Source of the DNA: Ascidiaceihabitans sp034111945
Lineage (GTDB): Bacteria > Pseudomonadota > Alphaproteobacteria > Rhodobacterales > Rhodobacteraceae
Length of the DNA: 64,000 nt
Direction: 5' to 3'
Assembly: GCA_047626725.1 (NCBI GenBank)
Contig: JBLHSG010000004.1
Span: forward strand, 82,078 to 146,077
The notes beneath the pieces are model-generated. The model made no database searches and was not told where the DNA came from. It worked only from the letters and a program-made list of their open reading frames with translations. The position numbers were made by a program, and so were the translations under genes. This document shows positions 46,581 through 54,891 of this stretch, one piece after another. Numbering within the stretch: position 1 is the stretch's first letter; each line of letters opens with the position of its first letter.

Positions 46581-47378
46581 TCAAGTGTTTCTGTTTAGAA
46601 CTTCTTTGGCTAGCGCACGATACGCCTCCGCCCCTTTGGACGCAGAATCATAGGTGAGAACAGGCATCGCATAAGAAGGAGCCTCACTTACCCGAACGTT
46701 ACGCGGAATCATTGTTTTGAACACCAGTTCGCCCAAATTGTCGCGCGCGTCCTGCTCGACTTGTTGCGAAAGGTTGTTGCGTTGGTCGTACATTGTCAAA
46801 ACAACGCCTTCGATCCGTAAATCTTTGTTTCCGCTTTGGCGAACTTCACGGATCGTCATCATTAGCTGCGACAGCCCTTCGAGAGCAAAAAATTCGCTTT
46901 GGAGCGGAACCAGCACCGAATGTGACGCAATCATAGCGTTCACCGTTAACAAATTCAGCGAAGGCGGACAGTCGATTAGAACATAATCAAATTCAAACGC
47001 ATCCATTTGGGTCTGCCGCAACGCATCATGTAAGAGAAAGCTACGCTTTTCATTCGAAATCAGATCGATGTCAGCGGAGCTTAGATCAACCGTTGCCGGA
47101 ACAATTGACAGGTTCTCGAGATCGGTAGACCGAATTACGTCTTTTAGATCAATATCTTCCAACAAAAGCTCATAAGTCGTGTATTCTCGATCATCAAGCT
47201 CGATACCGACGCCGGTAGACGCGTTCCCTTGCGGATCAAGGTCGACAATCAAAACTTTTCGGCCAAGTTCAGCCAACGCGGCAGCCAAATTGATAGTGGT
47301 CGTTGTCTTGCCCACACCACCCTTTTGGTTGGCAACTGCGATAATTTTGGGGCCTTTGGGGCGCGTAGGGTCAGACAC
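46581..47378 (-). CDS. parA: Chromosome partitioning ATPase ParA
   Basis: 265 residues from GTG 47378, chosen because AAGGA lies at the right distance; TTG 47384 is too close to it. Deviant Walker A KGGVGKTT (19-26) and the DLDPQGNASTG segment are intact. Positions ParB-parS complexes after replication. The GTG overlaps the rsmG stop by eight bases. parB follows 24 bases downstream. Confidence 0.96.
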   Translation of the reverse strand: MSDPTRPKGPKIIAVANQKGGVGKTTTTINLAAALAELGRKVLIVDLDPQGNASTGVGIELDDREYTTYELLLEDIDLKDVIRSTDLENLSIVPATVDLSSADIDLISNEKRSFLLHDALRQTQMDAFEFDYVLIDCPPSLNLLTVNAMIASHSVLVPLQSEFFALEGLSQLMMTIREVRQSGNKDLRIEGVVLTMYDQRNNLSQQVEQDARDNLGELVFKTMIPRNVRVSEAPSYAMPVLTYDSASKGAEAYRALAKEVLNRNT

Positions 47379-47985
47379 GGGCAATATCCTTGATCTTTAA
47401 GATGACAGCGCCAGGGTTTGTCTGACTTTTATGGTCTTCATATTCAAAAGACCAGTTTTCCTGCGCTGACTCCAGTTCTTTTTGCCAAGTTTCGCCTTTA
47501 AGAAAGATCGCCGTGCCGTTCTGGGCGCAATGTTGATCCGCGAAAGACAACAATCCGTTAAGGTCAGTCAGGGCACGCGCACTCACGACGTCTGCATTCA
47601 AAGGTACCATTTCTTCGATCCGCTCGGTGGTGACCTTTGCTTTTAGACCCAACTCCCGGACAGCCGTGCGTAAAAATGCACACTTGCGCCGATCACTTTC
47701 AACCATATGAACCACCGACTCCTGTGCGTGCTGTTTCGCCATAATGCTAAGGACGATCGCAGGCAGTCCGCCGCCACTTCCTAAGTCAGCCCACAATCCA
47801 TTAACACCCTGAATGTCAAAAACTTGCGCAGAATCCCAAATATGGCGATCCCAAATATCATCCATACTAGTTTTCGAGATCAAATTGATACTTGGGTTCC
47901 ATTTTTTGACCAACCCTACGAAGGCCTCCAATAGATCCATTGTTTCACGTGAAACATCTGCTTTGAGCCACGATGGCGATATCAT
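47371..47985 (-). CDS. rsmG: 16S rRNA (guanine-N7)-methyltransferase RsmG
   Basis: 204 residues. Methylates G527 of 16S rRNA (E. coli numbering). SAM motif LWADLGSGGGLPAIVLS and the ARALTDLNGLL segment are present. Residues 11-15 (VSRET) are encoded by a perfect parS site, so this peptide is set by DNA-binding constraint as well as by protein function. It overlaps mnmG by four bases. Confidence 0.96.
   Translation of the reverse strand: MISPSWLKADVSRETMDLLEAFVGLVKKWNPSINLISKTSMDDIWDRHIWDSAQVFDIQGVNGLWADLGSGGGLPAIVLSIMAKQHAQESVVHMVESDRRKCAFLRTAVRELGLKAKVTTERIEEMVPLNADVVSARALTDLNGLLSFADQHCAQNGTAIFLKGETWQKELESAQENWSFEYEDHKSQTNPGAVILKIKDIARV
47941..47956. other. parS site 1 (inside rsmG)
   Basis: Perfect 16-base palindrome TGTTTCACGTGAAACA, the consensus ParB-binding site. 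It lies within rsmG codons 10-15, read as (D)VSRET. Confidence 0.96.
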
Positions 47986-49850
47986 GCTGATTTCTTTTCT
48001 GATTGACGAAGTATTGCAAGTATCAGAGCCAAGGCAGCTGGTGTCATACCATCTATTCGACCCGCCTGCGCCAAAGTCGACGGTTTGACCACATTAAGTT
48101 TTGCTGTCAGTTCATTCGAAAGGCCATCCAGACCAGTGTAGTCAAATGAAGCCGGGATTTTATGGGCTTCATCTTTGGCCAATCGATCAATTTCCCGCTG
48201 TTGACGCACAATGTAGTTTGCATATAGCGCTTCACGAGACAGCTGCTCTCTGGTTTCGGTGTCTAAGTCGGCCAAATCAGCCTGCAAAGCCACAACATCG
48301 TCAAAAACCACATTTGGAAACGCCAATACCTGATAAGGGGTGCGACGCGTTCCGTCTTGATTAATATCAATTCCAGCCAGCTTTATGGTTTTAGGCGTGT
48401 ATGTTTCACGTGAAACAGCAGCATGACCAGATGCTAGCCGATCCATTTTGTTCGCAAAAACACGTTTTCTAACATCAGAAACACCACCAAGATCAATCGC
48501 TACAGGAGTAAGCCGTTGATCCGCGTTATCCGCACGTAAAGATAATCTAAATTCAGCGCGTGACGTAAACATGCGGTAAGGCTCGGTCACACCACGTGTC
48601 GTCAGGTCATCAATCATAACACCGATGTAGCTCTGGCTACGACTAAACTCAATAGCTGGTCGCTCAAGAGCGGCTAAACCCGCATTCAATCCGGCGACCA
48701 TTCCTTGCGCAGCAGCCTCCTCGTAACCAGTGGTACCATTGATTTGGCCGGCTAGGTAAAGTCCAGGTACCGAAGGTAACGCAAGATGGCTGTCTAAAAC
48801 CCGTGGGTCAACGAAATCATATTCGATCGCATAGCCGGGTTGGAGGATTTCAACGCCCTCAAGGCCAGATATTGACCGCACATAATCATGCTGAACAGAC
48901 TCTGGCAAAGATGTCGAAATTCCGTTTGGATACACGGTGTGATCATCTAGACCTTCTGGCTCTAGAAAAACGAGGTGAGATGTCTTGTCTTCGAACCTAA
49001 CAACTTTGTCTTCGATGGACGGGCAATAGCGCGGACCGATCCCATCAATATGCCCGCCATACATGGCTGAGCGAGACAAGTTTTCACGAATAATATCGTG
49101 GGTTTTTTCATTGGTGTAAGTCATACCGCAAGACACCTGCCGAACAGCTATGCCTTTGGACATAAAAGAAAAAAGCGTTGGATCATCATCGCCCTGTTGC
49201 TGTTCCAGAAGATCCCATTTGATCGTACGACCATCTAAGCGCGGCGGCGTTCCGGTTTTCAATCGCCCCAACGGCAATCCAAAAGAATCAATACGATCAG
49301 CGAGCTTTACCGACGCTTTATCACCCATTCTTCCGCCCGAACGCGCTTCATCACCGATGTGAATTACGCCACGCAGGAAAGTGCCCGTAGTCAGAACCAC
49401 ATTCCTTGCACGAACTTCAGAACCGTCATCGAGCACGACACCAATGACGCGATCTCCCTCCATCATAAAATCAACGGCCTCACCCACAATAATATCGAGG
49501 TTCTCTCGAGCCTCAGTGAGTTTTAGCATCGTTTCTTGATAAATTTTGCGATCTGCCTGTGCGCGTGGACCCTGAACTGCTGGACCTTTTCGACGGTTCA
49601 GCAATCTAAACTGAATGCCGGCAGCGTCAGCAACACGACCCATTACGCCGTCTAGAGCATCAATTTCGCGAACCAAGTGCCCTTTACCGAGGCCGCCAAT
49701 TGCAGGATTACACGACATAACGCCAATTCCGTTACGCGACATTGTAATCAATGCCGTTTGGGCACCAATTCGGGCCGCAGCATGTGCAGCTTCTGTACCG
49801 GCGTGACCGCCACCGATGACTAGAACGTCAAAATGTTTCACGTGAAACAC
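47982..49850 (-). CDS. mnmG: tRNA uridine-34 modification enzyme MnmG (GidA)
   Basis: 622 residues from GTG 49850; GTG 49841 (KHFDVLVIGGG) has better ribosome-site spacing and may be the true start. With MnmE it installs the cmnm5/nm5 group on U34 of certain tRNAs. FAD-binding GGGHAGTEAA, the GGLGKGHLVREIDALDG segment and the C-terminal MnmE-binding part are intact. The first six codons (MFHVKH) and codons 478-483 (VSRET) are perfect parS sites. It follows mnmE after four bases. Confidence 0.96.
   Translation of the reverse strand: MFHVKHFDVLVIGGGHAGTEAAHAAARIGAQTALITMSRNGIGVMSCNPAIGGLGKGHLVREIDALDGVMGRVADAAGIQFRLLNRRKGPAVQGPRAQADRKIYQETMLKLTEARENLDIIVGEAVDFMMEGDRVIGVVLDDGSEVRARNVVLTTGTFLRGVIHIGDEARSGGRMGDKASVKLADRIDSFGLPLGRLKTGTPPRLDGRTIKWDLLEQQQGDDDPTLFSFMSKGIAVRQVSCGMTYTNEKTHDIIRENLSRSAMYGGHIDGIGPRYCPSIEDKVVRFEDKTSHLVFLEPEGLDDHTVYPNGISTSLPESVQHDYVRSISGLEGVEILQPGYAIEYDFVDPRVLDSHLALPSVPGLYLAGQINGTTGYEEAAAQGMVAGLNAGLAALERPAIEFSRSQSYIGVMIDDLTTRGVTEPYRMFTSRAEFRLSLRADNADQRLTPVAIDLGGVSDVRKRVFANKMDRLASGHAAVSRETYTPKTIKLAGIDINQDGTRRTPYQVLAFPNVVFDDVVALQADLADLDTETREQLSREALYANYIVRQQREIDRLAKDEAHKIPASFDYTGLDGLSNELTAKLNVVKPSTLAQAGRIDGMTPAALALILAILRQSEKKSA
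48402..48417. other. parS site 2 (inside mnmG)
   Basis: Perfect TGTTTCACGTGAAACA within mnmG, codons 478-483, read as (A)VSRET. Confidence 0.96.
49834..49849. other. parS site 3 (at the mnmG start)
   Basis: Perfect TGTTTCACGTGAAACA that includes the mnmG initiation region, read as MFHVKH in a different frame from the other two sites. ParB bound here could affect mnmG initiation or transcription. Confidence 0.96.
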
Positions 49851-49854
49851 TCCA

Positions 49855-51132
49855 TTATTTACCTAAACAAAAGCTGGAGAAAATTTCATCCAGCAGATTT
49901 TCAACATCAATTCTACCAACCAAAGCCTCAAGCGAATAGATCGCAGATCGCAATTCTTCGGCTGCTATGTCGTAATGCGCGGAGCCACGATCAACAAGAG
50001 GCAGAACCACATCCAATGCCGACAGCGTCGATTGTATCGCAATTCTATGACGTTCATGCGTCGCCAATCCAGCCTGAGAAGATCGTTCAGCAAGCGCAGA
50101 ATGCACCCTATCCAGCAACTCTGCAACGCCCTGGCCCGTCAAACCAGAAACGCCAGTTCCTGTCTGATCGGCTTTTGGTGAAACGACAATGTCGTCATCT
50201 ATAGGTGCAAGGGGCATATCACCAATGTCATCGACCAAGAAAATTCGCAGATCGGCTTCAGCTGCGCGGGACACAGCACGCGAAATCCCTAATTCTTCGA
50301 TTTTATCCTGCCCGACGCGTAGGCCAGCTGTGTCCAGCATCGTCACAGGTAGTCCATTTAGGTCCATGCGTACTTCGATCACGTCACGCGTTGTTCCCGC
50401 AATATCAGAAGTTATTGCCGCATCACGGCCCGCAAAAGCATTTAGTAGGGTCGACTTTCCTGCGTTTGGGCGCCCGACAATAGCGACCTCAAATCCTAAT
50501 CGAATACGCTCAGCCACGCGACTACCCGAAACTTCGCCCTGTAATTCTGATTTCACGCGGTTCAACAACGCCAATACTTCGGGCGATACATCAACTGGGA
50601 CGTCTTCATCCACAAAATCGATGGTCGCTTCCATCAACGCGGCCGCACGGATCAATGAACTGCGCCAACCCTCAACCAACTTACCAAGATCACCAGAAAC
50701 AGTACGCAACGCTTGTTTGCGCTGTGCTTCGGTCTCTGATTCGATCAAATCGGCGAGGCCTTCGACCTGTGCCAGATCCATTTTACCATTTTCAAGCGCG
50801 CGCCGCGTAAATTCACCTGGTTCAGCAAGTCGCATCCGCAAGTCATCACCAAGAGTTCTAAGAACAGATTTGATCACCGCAATACTGCCGTGCAAATGCA
50901 ATTCAACCACATCTTCGCCGGTGAAACTGTGTGGCGCGTCAAACCGCAACACCAATGCTTGGTCCAGCAGTTCGCCGTTGGAATCACGCAATTCCCGCAA
51001 ACCAGCAACGCGATTTGGCGGCATAGATATGATTAGATCAGCAGCCACGGCACGCGCATCTGGACCAGACAGACGAACAACGGACACACCCGCACGACCT
51101 TGAGCACTGGCGAGGGCAAAAATCGTTTCCAT
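49855..51132 (-). CDS. mnmE: tRNA modification GTPase MnmE (TrmE)
   Basis: 425 residues. The N-terminal domain (1-120) binds formyl-tetrahydrofolate, and the helical domain is interrupted by the G domain (about 210-360) with G1 GRPNAGKST and the G3 DTAGLR. It ends in the catalytic FCLGK Cys motif. Partner of MnmG, encoded next. Confidence 0.96.
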   Translation of the reverse strand: METIFALASAQGRAGVSVVRLSGPDARAVAADLIISMPPNRVAGLRELRDSNGELLDQALVLRFDAPHSFTGEDVVELHLHGSIAVIKSVLRTLGDDLRMRLAEPGEFTRRALENGKMDLAQVEGLADLIESETEAQRKQALRTVSGDLGKLVEGWRSSLIRAAALMEATIDFVDEDVPVDVSPEVLALLNRVKSELQGEVSGSRVAERIRLGFEVAIVGRPNAGKSTLLNAFAGRDAAITSDIAGTTRDVIEVRMDLNGLPVTMLDTAGLRVGQDKIEELGISRAVSRAAEADLRIFLVDDIGDMPLAPIDDDIVVSPKADQTGTGVSGLTGQGVAELLDRVHSALAERSSQAGLATHERHRIAIQSTLSALDVVLPLVDRGSAHYDIAAEELRSAIYSLEALVGRIDVENLLDEIFSSFCLGK

Positions 51133-51162
51133 AGCATTAACCCATTGTTATTGAACAATAAG

Positions 51163-52488
51163 TTACGTGTTCATTGAATCAAAGAAGTCGGAGTTTGTCT
51201 TTGTCTGTTTCAACTTGGAAATCAGGAATTCGATTGCATCTGTTGTTCCCATCGGGTTCAGAATGCGACGCAGAACAAAGGTTTTCTGTAGATCGATTTT
51301 GTCGACCAACAGTTCTTCTTTCCGGGTACCAGACTTGAGAATATCCATGGCTGGGAACACGCGTTTGTCTGCAATCTTGCGATCCAAAACGATCTCGGAG
51401 TTACCAGTGCCTTTGAATTCCTCAAAGATGACTTCGTCCATGCGGCTGCCTGTATCGATCAAGGCTGTCGCGATGATTGTCAGAGAACCACCCTCTTCGA
51501 TGTTACGGGCGGCACCAAAGAAGCGTTTTGGGCGCTGTAGGGCATTAGCGTCGACACCACCGGTCAGTACCTTGCCTGACGACGGCACAACGGTGTTAAA
51601 CGCGCGCCCAAGACGTGTGATGGAATCCAGCAGGATCACCACGTCGCGTTTGTGTTCAACCAGACGTTTGGCTTTTTCGATAACCATTTCAGACACAGCA
51701 ACGTGACGCGTCGCTGGTTCATCAAAGGTTGATGATACGACTTCGCCCTTAACAGAACGTTGCATGTCAGTAACTTCTTCGGGCCGTTCATCAATGAGCA
51801 GCACGATCAGATAACATTCAGGGTGGTTCTGTTCGATGCTGTTGGCGATATTTTGCAGCAGCACGGTTTTACCAGTGCGCGGCGGCGCGACGATCAAAGA
51901 ACGCTGGCCTTTGCCGATCGGGGCAACCAAATCGATAATCCGCGCAGAGCGATCCTTGGTTGTTGGATCAGCAGTTTCCATATTCAAACGCTCGTCTGGA
52001 TACAGCGGCGTCAGGTTTTCAAAGGCGATTTTGTGTTTGGCTTTTATCGGGTCTTCGAAGTTGATTTTTGTCGTCAACGTCAAAGCAAAATAACGCTCAT
52101 TGTCATCTGGCGCTTTGATTACGCCTTCGATGGTGTCGCCTGTGCGCAGCGAATGATGGCGGATCAGGTCTGGTGACACGTAAATATCGTCAGGGCCCGG
52201 TAGATAGTTTGCTTCGGGCGAGCGCAGAAATCCGAAACCGTCTTGAAGTACTTCGAGCACGCCATCACCAGAGATTTCCCAACCTTCATCTGCGCGTTCA
52301 CGCAGGATTTGGAACATCATCTCGCCTTTGCGCATCGTGGATGCGTTTTCGATCTCAAGCTCTTCAGCCATAGAGAGCAGTGCTTTAGGGCTTTGTTTCT
52401 TAAGATCAGCAAGGTTCAGCTTTTCAACCGGGCCATCTGTTTGGGCCGCATCGGTCGGAACTGCATCTGTGATTACGTCATCTGTCAT
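51163..52488 (-). CDS. rho: Transcription termination factor Rho
   Basis: 441 residues. RNA-dependent hexameric helicase that ends transcription. The N-terminus has a short acidic extension, then the Rho-N helical domain, the cold-shock RNA-binding domain (DGFGFLRSPEANYLPGPDDI), and the ATPase core with P-loop VAPPRTGKT and LIDERPEEVTD. The rho-mnmE spacing is 30 bases. Confidence 0.98.
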   Translation of the reverse strand: MTDDVITDAVPTDAAQTDGPVEKLNLADLKKQSPKALLSMAEELEIENASTMRKGEMMFQILRERADEGWEISGDGVLEVLQDGFGFLRSPEANYLPGPDDIYVSPDLIRHHSLRTGDTIEGVIKAPDDNERYFALTLTTKINFEDPIKAKHKIAFENLTPLYPDERLNMETADPTTKDRSARIIDLVAPIGKGQRSLIVAPPRTGKTVLLQNIANSIEQNHPECYLIVLLIDERPEEVTDMQRSVKGEVVSSTFDEPATRHVAVSEMVIEKAKRLVEHKRDVVILLDSITRLGRAFNTVVPSSGKVLTGGVDANALQRPKRFFGAARNIEEGGSLTIIATALIDTGSRMDEVIFEEFKGTGNSEIVLDRKIADKRVFPAMDILKSGTRKEELLVDKIDLQKTFVLRRILNPMGTTDAIEFLISKLKQTKTNSDFFDSMNT

Positions 52489-52617
52489 GGGAATACCTAT
52501 CGCCAGCCAACATGTGTGTCATGCGCTGGTGTTTTTCTTTGAAATGTTCGCTTTACACGATCCCCGAACGGGGCGTTGCGGACCAGATATGGGCAAAACC
52601 GCCCTGAGTCAATATTT

Positions 52618-53067
52618 TCAGAACTTCACAACAACCGAGAACACGATAACGAACATCAGCAGCGTCGGAACTTCGTTCATGATCCGGTAGCGGCGCCCTT
52701 CAAGAACGCCCTCACCTGCGACAAATCGTTTGCGTTGACCGCCCAGCCACATGTGAAAAACGGTCATGGCAATAACGCTGATCGTTTTTAGCCATGGCCA
52801 AACAGCAGTCCAATCCACGATCCCAGGCGTCGCCACCAACAAAATACCAAAGATCCAAGTCGAGATCATCGCAGGGTTCATGATCACATTCAGCAGCTTC
52901 ATCTCCATCATGCAAAACAGATCATGGGTCTCACCACCCACTTTCACGCTTTCTGAATGGTGCACGAACAACCGTGGCAGATAGAAAATACCTGCCATCC
53001 AAGAGATGACTGAAATGATATGAATGGACTTGATCCAAGGATAGGCAATCGCGAGTAGGTCTGTCAT
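52618..53067 (-). CDS. hemJ: Protoporphyrinogen IX oxidase HemJ
   Basis: 149 residues, four predicted transmembrane helices. Oxidises protoporphyrinogen IX to protoporphyrin IX in bacteria lacking HemG/HemY. Family residues are visible: the His in IHIISVISWMAGIFYLPRLF and HMWLGGQRKRF with RIMNEVPTLLM. It is the first gene left of the proposed oriC and is transcribed away from it. Confidence 0.93.
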   Translation of the reverse strand: MTDLLAIAYPWIKSIHIISVISWMAGIFYLPRLFVHHSESVKVGGETHDLFCMMEMKLLNVIMNPAMISTWIFGILLVATPGIVDWTAVWPWLKTISVIAMTVFHMWLGGQRKRFVAGEGVLEGRRYRIMNEVPTLLMFVIVFSVVVKF

Positions 53068-53089
53068 CTCAGTCTCCCTGCTCTGCCTT

Positions 53090-53110
53090 ACTTAATAATA
53101 AATATATAAA
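53090..53110. other. AT-rich block, left side of oriC
   Basis: CTTAATAATAAATATATAAA region: almost pure A/T over about 20 bases, a candidate DNA unwinding element or the hemJ promoter. Confidence 0.45.
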
Positions 53111-53147
53111 GAGAAAAGGATGATGATTAAGTAGGGAGGCCGATTTC

Positions 53148-53156
53148 TGTGGATTA
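53148..53156 (-). other. DnaA box-like site
   Basis: TGTGGATTA, i.e. TAATCCACA on the opposite strand: one mismatch to TTATCCACA. Confidence 0.6.
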
Positions 53157-53173
53157 ATGGCTTGTTCCACGGC

Positions 53174-53182
53174 TTATCCACT
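53174..53182 (+). other. DnaA box-like site
   Basis: TTATCCACT: one mismatch to TTATCCACA, in the last base. Confidence 0.65.
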
Positions 53183-53207
53183 CAGGGATAAAGTTTAGCA
53201 GGGATGA

Positions 53208-53216
53208 TGTGGATGA
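53208..53216 (-). other. DnaA box-like site
   Basis: TGTGGATGA, i.e. TCATCCACA on the opposite strand: one mismatch to the consensus. Confidence 0.6.
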
Positions 53217-53226
53217 ATCATGATTG

Positions 53227-53250
53227 AAATTTAAATATTTAAAATCAAAT
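53227..53250. other. AT-rich block, likely DNA unwinding element
   Basis: AAATTTAAATATTTAAAATC and adjacent bases: a 24-base A/T-dominated block just right of three DnaA box-like sites, a typical placement for origin melting. Confidence 0.55.
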
Positions 53251-53333
53251 ACTTGCGTTGAAAAATGGTAGAATCAGACACCAACAACCCTGTGCATATC
53301 TTTGTGACAACCTGATTGTCCCCAGTCTCAACG

Positions 53334-53342
53334 TTATCCTTA
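53334..53342 (+). other. Weak DnaA box-like site
   Basis: TTATCCTTA keeps the TTATCC core but has two mismatches at the end. Confidence 0.35.
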
Positions 53343-53387
53343 CCCCAAGGGGATGAAACTGACACATCTCTGGCTAAGGAGGTCGAG

Positions 53388-53396
53388 TTATCCCTC
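53388..53396 (+). other. Weak DnaA box-like site
   Basis: TTATCCCTC keeps the TTATCC core only. Confidence 0.35.
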
Positions 53397-53431
53397 TTGC
53401 CATAATGCTCCCCATTATTCAGAACAGTTCC

Positions 53432-53446
53432 TTAACAAACTCCTAA
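53432..53446. promoter_or_regulatory. CtrA-like site in oriC
   Basis: TTAA-CAAACTC-CTAA fits the CtrA consensus TTAA-N7-TTAA in seven of eight bases. It is 13 bases from the perfect DnaA box. In Caulobacter, CtrA sites in oriC repress initiation. Confidence 0.45.
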
Positions 53447-53459
53447 TTTTGTCACGGGT

Positions 53460-53468
53460 TTATCCACA
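53460..53468 (+). other. Perfect DnaA box touching the maf start codon
   Basis: TTATCCACA, an exact consensus DnaA box. Its last A is the first base of the maf ATG at 53468. Confidence 0.85.
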
Positions 53469-54067
53469 TGGTTATGCCACTCATCTTGGCCTCAGGGTCC
53501 GACATTCGCGCACAATTGTTGCGCAACGCTGGTGTGCCGTTCGAGGTGCATAAGGCGCGCGTCGATGAACAGACGATCAAAGAATCGCTTTTGGCTGAGG
53601 GCGCCAACCCCCGTGATATTGCCGATGCATTGGCTGAATCCAAAGCGCGCAAAGTGGCGTTAAAGCACCCGGATGCGATGGTGATCGGCTGTGATCAGGT
53701 GCTTGATTTCAAAGGGCAGCTGCTGTCGAAACCGGATAGCCCTGAACATGCGATCAGTCAGATTAAATCGATGCGCGGTGAACGCCATACTTTGCTGTCC
53801 GCCGCCGTAATCTATCACGAAGGCAAACCAATCTGGCGTCATGTCGGTCAGGTGCGCCTCCGTATGCGGCCTGCCTCTGACACTTATGTAGACGGTTATG
53901 TGGCCCGCAATTGGGACAGCATCCAGCACAGTGTCGGGGCATATAAACTAGAAGAAGAAGGCGTGCGGCTGTTTCACAGCATCGAGGGGGATTACTTTAA
54001 CGTCCTTGGTATGCCACTTTTGGAATTGTTGGCGTTTTTAACCCTTAGAGGTGTGATTGAGACATGA
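53468..54067 (+). CDS. maf: Maf-family nucleotide pyrophosphatase
   Basis: 199 residues (ATG 53468; ATG 53474 is also possible). Maf proteins hydrolyse modified or canonical NTPs. LILASGSDIRAQLL is the nucleotide-binding start, with ADALAESKARKVA, IGCDQVL and the C-terminal GDYFNVLGMPLLEL. No ribosome site is seen, because the space upstream is a DnaA box; initiation may be leaderless. It is the first gene right of oriC and overlaps aroE by four bases. Confidence 0.93.
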   Translation: MVMPLILASGSDIRAQLLRNAGVPFEVHKARVDEQTIKESLLAEGANPRDIADALAESKARKVALKHPDAMVIGCDQVLDFKGQLLSKPDSPEHAISQIKSMRGERHTLLSAAVIYHEGKPIWRHVGQVRLRMRPASDTYVDGYVARNWDSIQHSVGAYKLEEEGVRLFHSIEGDYFNVLGMPLLELLAFLTLRGVIET

Positions 54068-54891
54068 ATAAAATCCCATTGGCCGGCGTCATCGGATCAC
54101 CGATCGCACATTCAAAGTCACCGCAATTGCACAAACACTGGCTTAAAACCTATGGCTTGCAAGGTTTCTACATTCCGATGGATGTTGAGGCCGCAGATTT
54201 ACGGCAGGTTTTGACCACGTTGCCAAAGATGGGGTTTGTCGGTGTAAACGTCACGATCCCCCACAAAGAAGCCGTTCTTGAGATCGCCGATTTGATCACA
54301 GATCGCGCGACGCTGATTGGTGCAGCGAACACACTGATCTTTCGCAAAGATGGTAAAATTCATGCTGATAATACAGATGGTTACGGATTTCTTGAGAATT
54401 TAAAAGCAGGTGCGCCCAGCTGGAATCCAAAAGCAGGTCCTGCCGCAGTTCTAGGTGCAGGTGGTGCGTCGCGCGCTGTTGTTGCGTCTCTGTTAGATGC
54501 AGGCGTTCAAGAAATTCTGCTGACCAACCGCACGCGGGTTCGCGCGGAAAAACTGGCGTCTGATTTTGGCAACCGCGTTCAAGTTGTTGATTGGGTGCAG
54601 GCGGGCAACATCCTCGAAGAAGCAGCGTTGACCGTGAACACCACATCGCTGGGCATGATCGGAAAACAAGATCTGCGCGTGCCACTTGATGGTCTGCGCA
54701 AAGGATCGATTGTCACAGATCTGGTCTATACGCCGCTGCAAACGCAACTGATCAAAACGGCAAAAGATCGCGGCTGTATTACGGTTGATGGCCTCGGCAT
54801 GTTGTTGCATCAAGCCGTCCCTGCCTTTGAACGCTGGTTTGGCAAACGCCCCGAAGTCGACAGTGACACACGTGCCGCGGCGTTGCGCTGA
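54064..54891 (+). CDS. aroE: Shikimate dehydrogenase
   Basis: 275 residues. NADPH-dependent reduction of 3-dehydroshikimate. Substrate site GSPIAHSKSPQLH, catalytic Lys in NVTIPHKEAV, and nucleotide-binding GAGGASRAVV. Its TGA overlaps the coaE ATG by one base. Confidence 0.96.
   Translation: MNKIPLAGVIGSPIAHSKSPQLHKHWLKTYGLQGFYIPMDVEAADLRQVLTTLPKMGFVGVNVTIPHKEAVLEIADLITDRATLIGAANTLIFRKDGKIHADNTDGYGFLENLKAGAPSWNPKAGPAAVLGAGGASRAVVASLLDAGVQEILLTNRTRVRAEKLASDFGNRVQVVDWVQAGNILEEAALTVNTTSLGMIGKQDLRVPLDGLRKGSIVTDLVYTPLQTQLIKTAKDRGCITVDGLGMLLHQAVPAFERWFGKRPEVDSDTRAAALR

Larger units (their letters stand above)
53068..53467. other. Chromosomal replication origin (oriC), inferred
   Basis: The largest non-coding gap in the window (400 bases), lying between divergent hemJ and maf. 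It holds one perfect DnaA box (53460-53468) and several near matches, two AT-rich blocks and a CtrA-like site. The right flank maf-aroE-coaE-dnaQ-secB is the order found beside Caulobacter oriC, and parABS is within 8 kb. The exact unwinding site is not determined. Confidence 0.82.

Noticed and set aside
52562..52573. CCCCGAACGGGG palindrome between rho and hemJ
   Set aside because: Has only a two-base loop and no T-run, so it is neither a good terminator nor a clear operator.
53376..53382. AAGGAGG inside oriC, a perfect Shine-Dalgarno
   Set aside because: No start codon at workable spacing opens more than a few codons; probably coincidence.
53353..53553. 66-codon plus-strand frame spanning oriC and the maf start
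   Set aside because: Out of frame with maf, no family resemblance, crosses the DnaA box; a chance frame.
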